DNA of 16,599 bases, taken from positions 1-16,599 of the forward strand of contig CAYOEJ010000037.1 in NCBI GenBank assembly GCA_964403015.1, read 5' to 3'. Origin of the DNA: CAYOEJ01 sp964403015 (GTDB lineage: Bacteria > Actinomycetota > Actinomycetes > Actinomycetales > Actinomycetaceae). Made by a program: the position numbers and the translations under genes. Of the stretch, positions 1-6,590 are shown piece after piece (position 1 is the first letter of the stretch; each line of letters starts with the position of its first letter). The notes below the pieces were generated by a model. The model was not told the DNA's origin. It was given only the letters and a program-made list of their open reading frames with translations, and searched no databases.

Positions 1-619
1 CATCCTGCATCTGCTTAGCGAATTCTTCTTGAGCGGGCCACGACAGGATCGATTCCATGAGGTATCCGTATGCGGCAGCATCGGAGGAAACCACACTCGA
101 AATGGCAGGCATGACCGTGGACAGATAAAAGTTGTAGAGCTTGCGGAACGGCGTGAATGTGGGTCGCGAGAACTCAGCGATCACGACCTTGCCGCCCTTT
201 TTCGTCACGCGAAGCATCTCGCGAAGCGCTCGATCAGTATCGGAAACGTTGCGAAGCCCGTAAGAAATGGTGGTGACGTCAAATGTTTCATCCGCGAATG
301 GCAGAGCCATGGCATCGCCAGCCACGAATTCGAGGTGGGGATACAGCTCTTTGCCCTTGCGCATCATGCCCGTGGAGAAGTCACACGCAACGACGTCGGC
401 GCCAGCTTCGGCATAACTCGCCGCGGACGTTCCGGTGCCAGCGGCCAGATCAAGCACCCGCAGGCCAGCACGAGCACCGATAGCCTCGCGCGTGGCAACG
501 CGCCAGCCGTGAACCATTCCACCGGTAAGCACGGTGTTCGTCAGGTCGTAATGCTCCGCGACCTGATCGAACATTTCCGAAACGTCTTGTGGCTTCTTAT
601 CTAATGTGGCTCGCTTCAT
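1..619 (-). CDS. menG: Demethylmenaquinone methyltransferase MenG/UbiE, 3' end cut off by window edge
   Basis: Transfers a methyl group from S-adenosylmethionine to demethylmenaquinone, the last step of menaquinone synthesis, on the inner face of the membrane. Reading the minus strand from the ATG at 617-619 gives 206 codons with no stop before the edge. The family is about 230 residues, so roughly the last 25 are missing. Visible: the UbiE N-terminus (MFDQVAEHYDLTNTVLTGGM, residues 15-34), SAM motif I (LDLAAGTGTSAASY, about 59-72), an acidic/LPF stretch (GDAMALPFADETFD) and the UbiE signature region as SYGLRNVSD. No Shine-Dalgarno precedes the ATG, but a TTAAAT hexamer lies six bases upstream, so a leaderless transcript is plausible. 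It is divergent from menF with 39 bp between starts. Other SAM methyltransferases are possible in principle, but motif plus context make this call firm. Confidence 0.95.
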   Translation of the reverse strand, partial: MKRATLDKKPQDVSEMFDQVAEHYDLTNTVLTGGMVHGWRVATREAIGARAGLRVLDLAAGTGTSAASYAEAGADVVACDFSTGMMRKGKELYPHLEFVAGDAMALPFADETFDVTTISYGLRNVSDTDRALREMLRVTKKGGKVVIAEFSRPTFTPFRKLYNFYLSTVMPAISSVVSSDAAAYGYLMESILSWPAQEEFAKQMQD

Positions 620-658
620 GTACGCATTTAATCACTTTGACACGTAACATCGATACTC
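620..658. promoter_or_regulatory. Shared divergent promoter region of menG and menF
   Basis: Only 39 bp separate the two start codons. Toward menG (minus strand), TTAAAT (626-631) ends six bases before the ATG. Toward menF, TAACAT (645-650) lies eight bases before the GTG at 659. Neither gene has a good ribosome binding site, so both are candidate leaderless transcripts. A perfect TTGACA (637-642) is present but has no -10 at the right distance. The -10 assignments are inference from spacing. Confidence 0.4.
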
Positions 659-1939
659 GTGTTGACGATGCCACAGCTCCGAGCCCAAACCACCGCCCTA
701 CCCCGCATACCCGTGCTGGGGGAGCTTTTCACCGCGCGCCGCGGGCAACTCGCGTGGATTCGGGGCGAAGAGGGCATTGTCGCTGCTGGAGAGGCCGCGC
801 GCTTTGATCTGTCCGCCGAGAAATCCACTCCCGCAAACCGTGGGCGACGCTTCGCCGTCGCCTCCGATTGGTGGTCTCAGCTCCAAGAAGAGACAGAGCT
901 GCGCGACGACGTACGCGTTCCCGGCTCCGGACTCGTGTGTCTCGGCTCGTTCTCTTTCTTCCCGGACTCCCCCGCAGGTTCTTCACTTATCGTCCCGCAG
1001 GTGGTTGTGGGGATCAGCGAGGGCCGCGGTTTTCTGACGATCATTGGGCCAACAGATCGCGATGTCTTCGATACTCTCGACGACGACGCTCAAGCGCTTC
1101 TCAACGCCGTGTTGCGGGGCGAGACTTCCGAGCCCCAGAGCCATGGCGCCTTCCGCGCCGACGACCTTCACGATGAAGAGACTTACTATGCCACTCTTGC
1201 AGCGATGCAGGATCGTATGAAAGACGGCCAAGTCAGCAAGGTCGTGCTAGCTCGCGAACTTGAGATTTCCACCGAGAATCAGATTGACGAACGCCTCCTC
1301 GTGAGCCGCCTGCACGCGGCCTACCCCGACTGCTGGGCATTTGCAGTGGACGGGCTGCTGGGTGCCACACCGGAACTTTTGGCGAGCACATCGGGCGACT
1401 CGGTCAAGTGCCGCGTTCTTGCTGGCACCCTTCCGCAAGGGAAAGGCTCAGCTAACGATCTTCTCGCCTCGGACAAGGATCGCCTTGAGCACAAGCTCGC
1501 GGTGGATTCCGTCGTCGGCGTTCTTGAAAAGCTGGGCGACGTCACCGTTTCTGAACCTTACGTACTCGACCTGCCCAACGTGCTCCATCTTGCAACTGAC
1601 GTGACGGCGACACTCAAGTTTGGCGCAAACGCACTTCAAATCGCGGGGGCGCTTCACCCAACCGCGGCGCTTGGCGGCACGCCCACGCTCGAAGCTCTCG
1701 AGGTCATCGCAGACGTTGAAGGAATCGATCGCGATCGTTACGGAGCCCCAGTGGGCTGGCTTGGTACCGGCAACGTGGGCGAGTGGGGAATTGCGCTTCG
1801 CTGCGCCAAGGTCGACGGCGATACCCACGCCCGAGCTTGGGCTGGCGGCGGCATTTTAGCCGATTCGGATCCGGCCACAGAACGTGCGGAAACTGACGCG
1901 AAGTTCGCCCCGATTCTTGGCGCTTTCCAATCCGAATAG
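659..1939 (+). CDS. menF: Isochorismate synthase MenF
   Basis: Converts chorismate to isochorismate, the entry step of menaquinone synthesis, in the cytoplasm. The 426-residue protein carries the chorismate-binding fold in its C-terminal two thirds: SKVVLAR (193-199, with the lysine expected to activate water), GATPELLA (235-242, equivalent to the usual SPE motif), AGTLPQGKG (255-263), HPTAALGG (333-340) and the closing AGGGILADSDPATERAET block (395-412), which carries acidic Mg-binding positions. The long divergent N-terminus is normal for the family. The sequence is closer to isochorismate synthase than to anthranilate or aminodeoxychorismate synthase, and the men context supports this. Start choice: GTG at 659 or ATG at 668 (residue 4); neither has a convincing SD. 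It is convergent with the HtrA-like gene. Confidence 0.92.
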   Translation: MLTMPQLRAQTTALPRIPVLGELFTARRGQLAWIRGEEGIVAAGEAARFDLSAEKSTPANRGRRFAVASDWWSQLQEETELRDDVRVPGSGLVCLGSFSFFPDSPAGSSLIVPQVVVGISEGRGFLTIIGPTDRDVFDTLDDDAQALLNAVLRGETSEPQSHGAFRADDLHDEETYYATLAAMQDRMKDGQVSKVVLARELEISTENQIDERLLVSRLHAAYPDCWAFAVDGLLGATPELLASTSGDSVKCRVLAGTLPQGKGSANDLLASDKDRLEHKLAVDSVVGVLEKLGDVTVSEPYVLDLPNVLHLATDVTATLKFGANALQIAGALHPTAALGGTPTLEALEVIADVEGIDRDRYGAPVGWLGTGNVGEWGIALRCAKVDGDTHARAWAGGGILADSDPATERAETDAKFAPILGAFQSE

Positions 1940-1955
1940 ACCGCGCTAACATGCG

Positions 1956-2011
1956 GCGCTCAGACGCTGCAGGCCCAGCCGGAGCCGAGCCTGCGTGCTG
2001 ACGCTAAGCGC
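1956..2011. terminator. Imperfect hairpin between convergent menF and protease genes
   Basis: GCAGGC (1969-1974) pairs with GCCTGC (1989-1994) across a 14-base loop. Further out, GCGCTCAG (1956-1963) pairs with CTAAGCGC (2004-2011) with one mismatch. The structure sits in the 73-bp gap between two genes that end toward each other, where a bidirectional terminator would be expected. There is no real T tract on either strand, so the call is weak. Confidence 0.3.
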
Positions 2012-2012
2012 T

Positions 2013-3623
2013 TTAGTCTGGTCGCGTTGCTAGGGTGACGTCCACGTCGAGTAGTTCGCCGCGCCGCTCGAGCGTCAGAGTAACGACCTCCCCGGACGCA
2101 TATTGGCGCACGTAGCCAGTCAGAGCCGTTGCGGATGAAACGTTGCGACCGTTGATTTCAACGATCGTGTCTCCCTGGCGGACTCCTGCCAATGCTGCAG
2201 GGGTATCGCCCTGTACCGTCTGAACCTCTGCACCGTGACGGTTAACTCCGCCATAGCTGGCGATGCCATCCATGATGGTGACGCCCAAGTAGGCGTGCTC
2301 AGCGACACCGTTCTCAATGAGCTGGGCAGAAATCATCTTGGCAAGATCAATGGGGATTGCGAATCCGAGGCCGATTGAGCCAACTTGGCCACCGATTCCC
2401 GGGCCAAGAGAGGCAATCGAGGATGCGATTCCAATGACGCGACCCTGCGCATCAAAGACCGGACCACCAGAGTTTCCTGGGTTCACCGCCGCGTCGATCT
2501 GGACCGCATTTGTCACCACCGCAGTTCCGGGGTTCTGCTGACCTCCGGGGTTGGTGGTCTGCACCGGGCGATCGAGCGCGGAGATGATTCCCGTGGTGAC
2601 GGTCGAAGACAATCCAAGGGGGTTACCGATGGCGGCTACCGGTTGGCCGACGGTGAGGTCGGAGGAGGTTCCGAGAGTCGCCGCGGTGAGGTCATCCGGC
2701 GGATTGATGATTTCAAGAACGGCGAGATCGGTCGCTTGGTCCTCGCCCACAAGTTCAGTTTCGAAGACCCGTCCATCGGAGAGAGTCACGAAGATTTCTG
2801 CCGCTCCTGCCACCACGTGCTCGTTGGTGAGCACGTAGCCGCTCGAATCGATGATCACGCCGGAGCCAGCTGATTGTCCACCATCAGAATTCGCATCGAT
2901 AGCAACGACCGACGGGCCTACGGCGTTTGCGACCGCTACCCAGTCGGCAGCTTCGCCAGTGGAGTCGACGACGGGCGTGACGTCCGTGCCAGTTTGCTGT
3001 TGCGTTGCCGCTGGGCGGGCACCACCCCAGCGCCAATTCACGATGCCAAAACCGAGAGCGCCACCAAGAAGGCTCGCTGCGAGCATGCAAGCAACGAGCG
3101 CCGCCCACGAGGGCCGCCGGCGTTCCTTCTTACGCTTCCTTTCCTGCTCCTCTTCCCACTTCGTCCAGGGGAATTCCTGCGTCAACTGCGAGGTTCCCCT
3201 TCCAGCCTGAGACGCGGTGCTCGAGGGAGCCGGGTTTACCGTTTGTGGGGATGCTGACGGGCGTGGAGCCGAGTTAGTCGGGCTTGATTGCGAGGCAGGA
3301 CCTGGAAAAACGTCACTCGAGGGAGTGCCGCTCGGAGCACCAGGCCCCTGATTGCCGAACTGACCGCGAAATGGTTCGCCGCCGGGCATTGCCGGTACGC
3401 CACTGGGCATTCCCGCCCCATTGCCTTGGCGCTCAGGATGCACGCCGTCACGATGAGACGGGTCGAATCTCGTGGAGCCAGTGGCACGACTGTCCTGACC
3501 GAACGCGTATTGCTGACGATTCGGGTAAGCAAGGCGGTCACCTGGAGCATGAGGACGATCATGAGGCTCGCGCCGCGGTTCACCCGAACCACCCATTGGT
3601 GAGAAACGGTCGTTTTCCGACAT
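2013..3623 (-). CDS. HtrA/DegP-like membrane-anchored serine protease with PDZ domain
   Basis: Likely degrades or processes misfolded proteins outside the membrane. Of 536 residues, 1-170 are Pro/Gly/Ser/Gln-rich and probably disordered in the cytoplasm, ending in a very basic stretch (ERKRKKERRR). One membrane helix follows at about 173-196. The trypsin-like domain has its catalytic triad intact: His269 in TNEHV, Asp299 in ATDLAVL, Ser385 in NPGNSGG. A PDZ domain covers about 444-530 (YLGVTI, then GDTPAALAGVRQGDTIVEING). The ATG at 3621-3623 has GGAAGG (3631-3636) seven bases upstream, which fixes the start. It lies 82 bp downstream of menD on the same strand, so co-transcription is possible, though there is no obvious link to menaquinone. 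The layout resembles actinobacterial PepD/HtrA proteins. Confidence 0.93.
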   Translation of the reverse strand: MSENDRFSPMGGSGEPRREPHDRPHAPGDRLAYPNRQQYAFGQDSRATGSTRFDPSHRDGVHPERQGNGAGMPSGVPAMPGGEPFRGQFGNQGPGAPSGTPSSDVFPGPASQSSPTNSAPRPSASPQTVNPAPSSTASQAGRGTSQLTQEFPWTKWEEEQERKRKKERRRPSWAALVACMLAASLLGGALGFGIVNWRWGGARPAATQQQTGTDVTPVVDSTGEAADWVAVANAVGPSVVAIDANSDGGQSAGSGVIIDSSGYVLTNEHVVAGAAEIFVTLSDGRVFETELVGEDQATDLAVLEIINPPDDLTAATLGTSSDLTVGQPVAAIGNPLGLSSTVTTGIISALDRPVQTTNPGGQQNPGTAVVTNAVQIDAAVNPGNSGGPVFDAQGRVIGIASSIASLGPGIGGQVGSIGLGFAIPIDLAKMISAQLIENGVAEHAYLGVTIMDGIASYGGVNRHGAEVQTVQGDTPAALAGVRQGDTIVEINGRNVSSATALTGYVRQYASGEVVTLTLERRGELLDVDVTLATRPD

Positions 3624-3705
3624 GCTCTGCCCTTCCGACTAAATGCTTCGAACGCTTGTAACCTTCACACCCAATTCTTCTTTCTAGGTCAAAAGATTCT
3701 GGAGT

Positions 3706-5325
3706 TTAGCTGGGAGTGCGGCTATTCAATGTGGCGTTCATCGCTTGTCGAACTGATTGTCGCACATGCGCTCGCGTTGTTCGCTGGTGGTTCACATCAA
3801 AATCCGTGAGATCTACGTGAATAATGCGTGTTCGGGCAGGACTCTCCTGAACAAGATCACGCAGATGCTCAATAGATGTGACTGCCACAAAGTCGACCCC
3901 CACCGACGCAGCATAAGCGCTAAAGTCGAACTCTTTTTGCGTTCGGAACAGGCGATCGTAGGGCTCGCGAGCGCCACCACCGTACTCGAGCGTGGCAAAC
4001 AGCGAGCCGCCAGAATCATCAATAACGACGACGTCGAGAACACAGCGGGACTGGCCGAACGTCGGAATGAGGGCCCCGGCGTCGTGAATGAAAGTCAGGT
4101 CTCCCAGTGCAACTCGAACCGGCTCGTCAGTAGCCGTTGCGATTCCGACCGCGGTGGACATGGTGCCGTCGATACCCGCCAGTCCGCGATTTGCGTGCAC
4201 TAACGCAGACGGGCATTGGCCGTACAGGTTGATTTCGCGGATGATCGACGAGGCGCCCACGACAGTGCGCATCCGGCTCGCACCCTGGGCAACTGTTCGT
4301 GCAATGGCAGGCCAGTCGAGGCCGTTGAGTTCCTCAAGGTAGGTATCCGCAGCTCGCGCAGCCGCCCGCCAGCGGGCTAGCCACTTCGTGTCGGGCATGA
4401 TCCACTGTTCCAATTCACCTACGCCGATCACGTGGCCGTTTCCGGAGACATCCGTGTAGGTGGGCGCTTCGTCGACCACGAGGACCTCAACCTTGGAATC
4501 GGCAAGGAGACGGGACACATCACGTGTAAGCGTTGGGTGGCCAATTACCACCACTCGCTCAATCTCGTCGCGAAGCGAAGTCTCTAGCAGGATCGGATGC
4601 GCGGTCATGGCGTTGGGATGATTTCGAAGATCGCTGCTCGGCTCGGCTAGCACAGGTACGCCGCTTAAAAGCTCCGACATCGGCGCGTCCATCGTGCTTG
4701 GGCCGGCTACGACAACCGTACGCTTGGCACTCAGTCGAACTTCTCGAGGCTCACAGTCGACGACGACGGTGTCCCACGAAGAGTTGGGAATGAGCGGCTC
4801 GCGCAGCGCAAGATTGATGTGGACGGGACCCGGGTTAGTGCCCATTCCCGCGCCGGTAGCCGCGCGCGTAGCCCGGCGGATATGCCCTGCAGTTCCCGGA
4901 CCAACTGCGCTACCTGCAGGTATTTCCACAAAGTAGCGCACAGAACCGGCTAGGACAGCCTGATGATTCGTCGTCTGGTTAGCTCGTACACCCCGAATGT
5001 CGTGGGGGCGGTCTGCGCTGAGAACCACCAGTGGGACACCCGAATGGAATGCTTCTTCGACCGCCGGGTGTAGGTTTGCAACCGCCGAGCCCGACGTCGT
5101 AACTACGGCCGCCGGCTTGCCAGCAACACCCGAGCCGAGTGCGACAAAGCCAGCAACGCGTTCGTCGGTCTCAACGTGAAGGTTCACCACACCGGCGGCT
5201 TCGGCGTCGTAAAGCGCGTAGGCAAGTGGTGCCGAACGCGAACCGGGGCAAAGAACGAAGGTGGTAATGCCGTTGCGGACGAGCAGTGCGACCACGTCGC
5301 GGCTGATGGTGGTCGCGTCAGTCAA
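3706..5325 (-). CDS. menD: SEPHCHC synthase MenD, TTG start
   Basis: Thiamine diphosphate- and Mg-dependent enzyme that joins isochorismate and 2-oxoglutarate to give 2-succinyl-5-enolpyruvyl-6-hydroxy-3-cyclohexene-1-carboxylate. The 539-residue length is normal. Visible: CPGSRSAPLA (26-35), VETDERVAGF (51-60) whose Glu55 is the expected ThDP-activating residue, SADRPHDIRGVRANQT (103-118), NRGLAGIDGT (379-388) and the cofactor-binding GDLTFIHDAGAL (408-419). The start is TTG at 5323-5325, supported by AAGGGG (5331-5336) five bases upstream; no ATG fits the conserved N-terminus better. A possible -10, TATGTT, lies on the minus strand at 5352-5357. The gap to menC, on the same strand upstream, is 163 bp and holds an antitoxin remnant and palindrome. 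Confidence 0.96.
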   Translation of the reverse strand: MTDATTISRDVVALLVRNGITTFVLCPGSRSAPLAYALYDAEAAGVVNLHVETDERVAGFVALGSGVAGKPAAVVTTSGSAVANLHPAVEEAFHSGVPLVVLSADRPHDIRGVRANQTTNHQAVLAGSVRYFVEIPAGSAVGPGTAGHIRRATRAATGAGMGTNPGPVHINLALREPLIPNSSWDTVVVDCEPREVRLSAKRTVVVAGPSTMDAPMSELLSGVPVLAEPSSDLRNHPNAMTAHPILLETSLRDEIERVVVIGHPTLTRDVSRLLADSKVEVLVVDEAPTYTDVSGNGHVIGVGELEQWIMPDTKWLARWRAAARAADTYLEELNGLDWPAIARTVAQGASRMRTVVGASSIIREINLYGQCPSALVHANRGLAGIDGTMSTAVGIATATDEPVRVALGDLTFIHDAGALIPTFGQSRCVLDVVVIDDSGGSLFATLEYGGGAREPYDRLFRTQKEFDFSAYAASVGVDFVAVTSIEHLRDLVQESPARTRIIHVDLTDFDVNHQRTTRAHVRQSVRQAMNATLNSRTPS

Positions 5326-5351
5326 AGGGACCCCTTCTTGTGGCGTTTACG

Positions 5352-5357
5352 AACATA
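5352..5357 (-). promoter_or_regulatory. Candidate -10 of menD
   Basis: TATGTT on the minus strand (plus strand aacata) would put the transcript start about 20 bases before the TTG codon, leaving room for the AAGGGG ribosome site. No good -35 is seen at 16-18 bp, so this rests on position and hexamer only. Confidence 0.3.
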
Positions 5358-5447
5358 GTCAAACTGTCTCACGGAGCGTGCCTGAAATCTAACCTTGCAT
5401 CCGAGGAATCCAGCATAAACGTCATCCACTCGCACCGATAGACTCGG

Positions 5448-5465
5448 TGATATCGACCGATATCA
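5448..5465. promoter_or_regulatory. Perfect 18-bp palindrome, operator-like
   Basis: TGATATCG-AC-CGATATCA: two perfect 8-base arms around a 2-base centre. It ends 13 bases before the TTG that would start the FitA-like antitoxin frame. This is where toxin-antitoxin operons usually carry the operator bound by their own ribbon-helix-helix antitoxin. The palindrome is directly visible; its role is inference. Confidence 0.5.
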
Positions 5466-5478
5466 GGGGTGCCGGGCA

Positions 5479-5559
5479 TTGAATTTACTCATTCGCAATA
5501 TGACGGAGGAGGACCTGCACAGCTTGACCATTCAAGCCAAGCGACATGGTCTCTCGAGG
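5479..5559 (+). pseudogene. Remnant of a FitA/VapB-like ribbon-helix-helix antitoxin gene
   Basis: From TTG at 5479 the frame reads MNLLIRNMTEEDLHS followed by LTIQAKRHGLSR. This is the typical beginning of FitA/StbC-type antitoxins: an xNLLIRN DNA-binding strand, then an amphipathic helix with a conserved A.xHG.S turn. After residue 27 the similarity stops, and the second helix (usually EAEVR.IL) is missing. The frame stays open to 5727, but from about 5600 on it is antisense to conserved menC sequence and so is unlikely to be native. AGGGG (5465-5469) lies nine bases before the TTG. No PIN-domain toxin follows. I read it as a decayed toxin-antitoxin module; the family match is from memory of the motif, not from a search. 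An alternative is chance similarity in a 27-residue stretch. Confidence 0.5.
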
Positions 5560-6559
5560 GCCCTCGATGTAGCTGATATGTATCAGAGCTGCTCACGTGT
5601 CCAAGTGACTCTAGGTGGGCCCACATCGCCTCCAGACGCGCTGACCAGCGGCCCACGAGTTGAAAATCCGGCCCCTCGGTTTCACCGCCCAACAGAGCAT
5701 CAGGTTCAACGTCGCGAACCTCGATAAATCCATCGATGGGCAGAAGCGAATCGGTGGTTACGTCCTGCTCGAAAAGCTGAACCGTGGCTAGACCACATGC
5801 AAACGGCAGCTCGGGCAAGGCGGCGGCGAAGGCCAACCCGGCACGAATCCCCACCGAGCTTTCCAGCGCGCTAGAGACCACAACGGGCAGGTCAATGTGC
5901 TCGGCGATCTCGAGGGCGCGACGCACTCCCCCGAGCGGCTGGTTCTTGACGACGACGAGATCCGCGGCATCTTGCCGTCTGACCTCGTAAGGGTCCTCCG
6001 CTCGGCGGATCGATTCGTCGGCCGCAATCCGGACATTGACCGCCCGGCGTACCGCGGCCAGTTCCTCGACGGTGACGCATGGCTGTTCGACGTATTCGAG
6101 TCCTCCGGCAGCGCGATCTAGCTGGGGAATCGTCGTGATGGCGTGTTCGGCGGACCACTTTCCGTTCGCATCAACGCGAATCTTCGCCTGTGGCCCCAGT
6201 GCGTCACGTACTGCCTCGAGCCGGGCGAGGTCGTCGGCAAGACTTTGCCCCGGTTCTGCGATCTTGACCTTGGCGGTGTGGCAGGTGCCCCGGCTTGCTA
6301 TATCGTGCGCTTTTTGCGCATCGACAGCCGGTACTGTCACGTTCACCGGGATACGGAAGCGCACCGGCGTCGGGAACCCAAACTCCGCCGCCTCGATTCC
6401 CGCGCGAAGCCAGCTACTCGACTCTTCGGCGTCGTAATCCCAAAACGGCGAAACCTCGCCCCAGCCACTTGCCCCACGAACGAGCAGGCCATCGCGGCAA
6501 GTAATCCCGCGGAATTTCGTACGCATTGGAGTTGAGTAGACATAAAAGTCGAGGTGCAT
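5489..6559 (-). CDS. menC: o-Succinylbenzoate synthase MenC with unusual C-terminal tail
   Basis: Enolase-superfamily dehydratase that makes o-succinylbenzoate from SHCHC. Read from ATG 6557-6559 it has 356 residues. Visible: LPMR-like YSTPMRTKFRG (8-18), catalytic lysine pair TAKVKI (Lys97/Lys99), metal ligands Asp130 (VDANG), Glu158 (YVEQP) and Asp181 (AADES), and Lys205 (VVVKNQP). The mycobacterial protein, as I recall it, is about 326 residues and ends shortly after the region matching 300-320 here. Residues from about 322 on look extra, and 334-356 are antisense to the antitoxin-like remnant. The open frame extends upstream to 6724, but that part overlaps menB and is not homologous. A TAACCT hexamer seven bases before the ATG, with no spaced SD, suggests a leaderless transcript. 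Confidence 0.94.
   Translation of the reverse strand: MHLDFYVYSTPMRTKFRGITCRDGLLVRGASGWGEVSPFWDYDAEESSSWLRAGIEAAEFGFPTPVRFRIPVNVTVPAVDAQKAHDIASRGTCHTAKVKIAEPGQSLADDLARLEAVRDALGPQAKIRVDANGKWSAEHAITTIPQLDRAAGGLEYVEQPCVTVEELAAVRRAVNVRIAADESIRRAEDPYEVRRQDAADLVVVKNQPLGGVRRALEIAEHIDLPVVVSSALESSVGIRAGLAFAAALPELPFACGLATVQLFEQDVTTDSLLPIDGFIEVRDVEPDALLGGETEGPDFQLVGRWSARLEAMWAHLESLGHVSSSDTYQLHRGPSRDHVAWLEWSSCAGPPPSYCE
5554..5567. repeat. Perfect 14-bp palindrome at the menC/antitoxin boundary
   Basis: TCGAGGG-CCCTCGA has no loop. It lies exactly where the antitoxin-like similarity ends and inside the extra C-terminal tail of menC. The same arm sequence (TCGAGGGCC / GGCCCTCGA) forms the terminator stem at 12332-12356, so it may be what is left of a menC terminator. 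That origin is inference. Confidence 0.5.
5573..5586. repeat. Perfect 14-bp inverted repeat inside menC tail
   Basis: CTGATA-TG-TATCAG. Its arms share TGATA/TATCA with the 18-bp palindrome at 5448-5465, so both could be sites for the same protein. It falls within the menC reading frame, just beyond the part that looks conserved. Confidence 0.45.
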
Positions 6560-6590
6560 GACCCCAAGGTTACCGTGGCACAATAGGCCC
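6560..6590. promoter_or_regulatory. Shared 31-bp divergent promoter region of menC and menB
   Basis: The whole gap between the two start codons is 31 bp. Toward menC (minus strand), TAACCT (plus strand aggtta, 6567-6572) ends seven bases before the ATG. Toward menB, CACAAT (6579-6584) ends six bases before the ATG. Neither start has a usable SD, fitting leaderless transcripts. The -35 boxes would have to lie inside the opposite gene. The -10 calls are inferred from spacing. Confidence 0.4.

Noticed and set aside
29..604. 191-residue open frame on the plus strand
   Set aside because: It lies antisense to menG, whose minus-strand translation has clear methyltransferase motifs; the plus frame shows no recognisable protein.
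637..642. TTGACA as a menF -35
   Set aside because: A perfect hexamer, but no acceptable -10 at 16-19 bp and it would place the transcript start past the start codon.
1448..1828. 126-residue minus-strand frame inside menF
   Set aside because: Antisense shadow of conserved isochorismate synthase sequence.
2385..2873. 162-residue plus-strand frame
   Set aside because: Antisense to the catalytic domain of the HtrA-like protease.
3648..3663. Possible SOS (LexA) box upstream of the protease gene
   Set aside because: TCGAAC is present but the second half is GTAACC instead of GTTCGA; too poor a match.
3757..4203. 148-residue plus-strand frame
   Set aside because: Antisense to the C-terminal part of menD; no domain seen.
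5479..5727. The full 82-residue frame as an intact antitoxin gene
   Set aside because: Only the first 27 residues resemble an antitoxin; the second helix is missing and the rest is antisense to menC.
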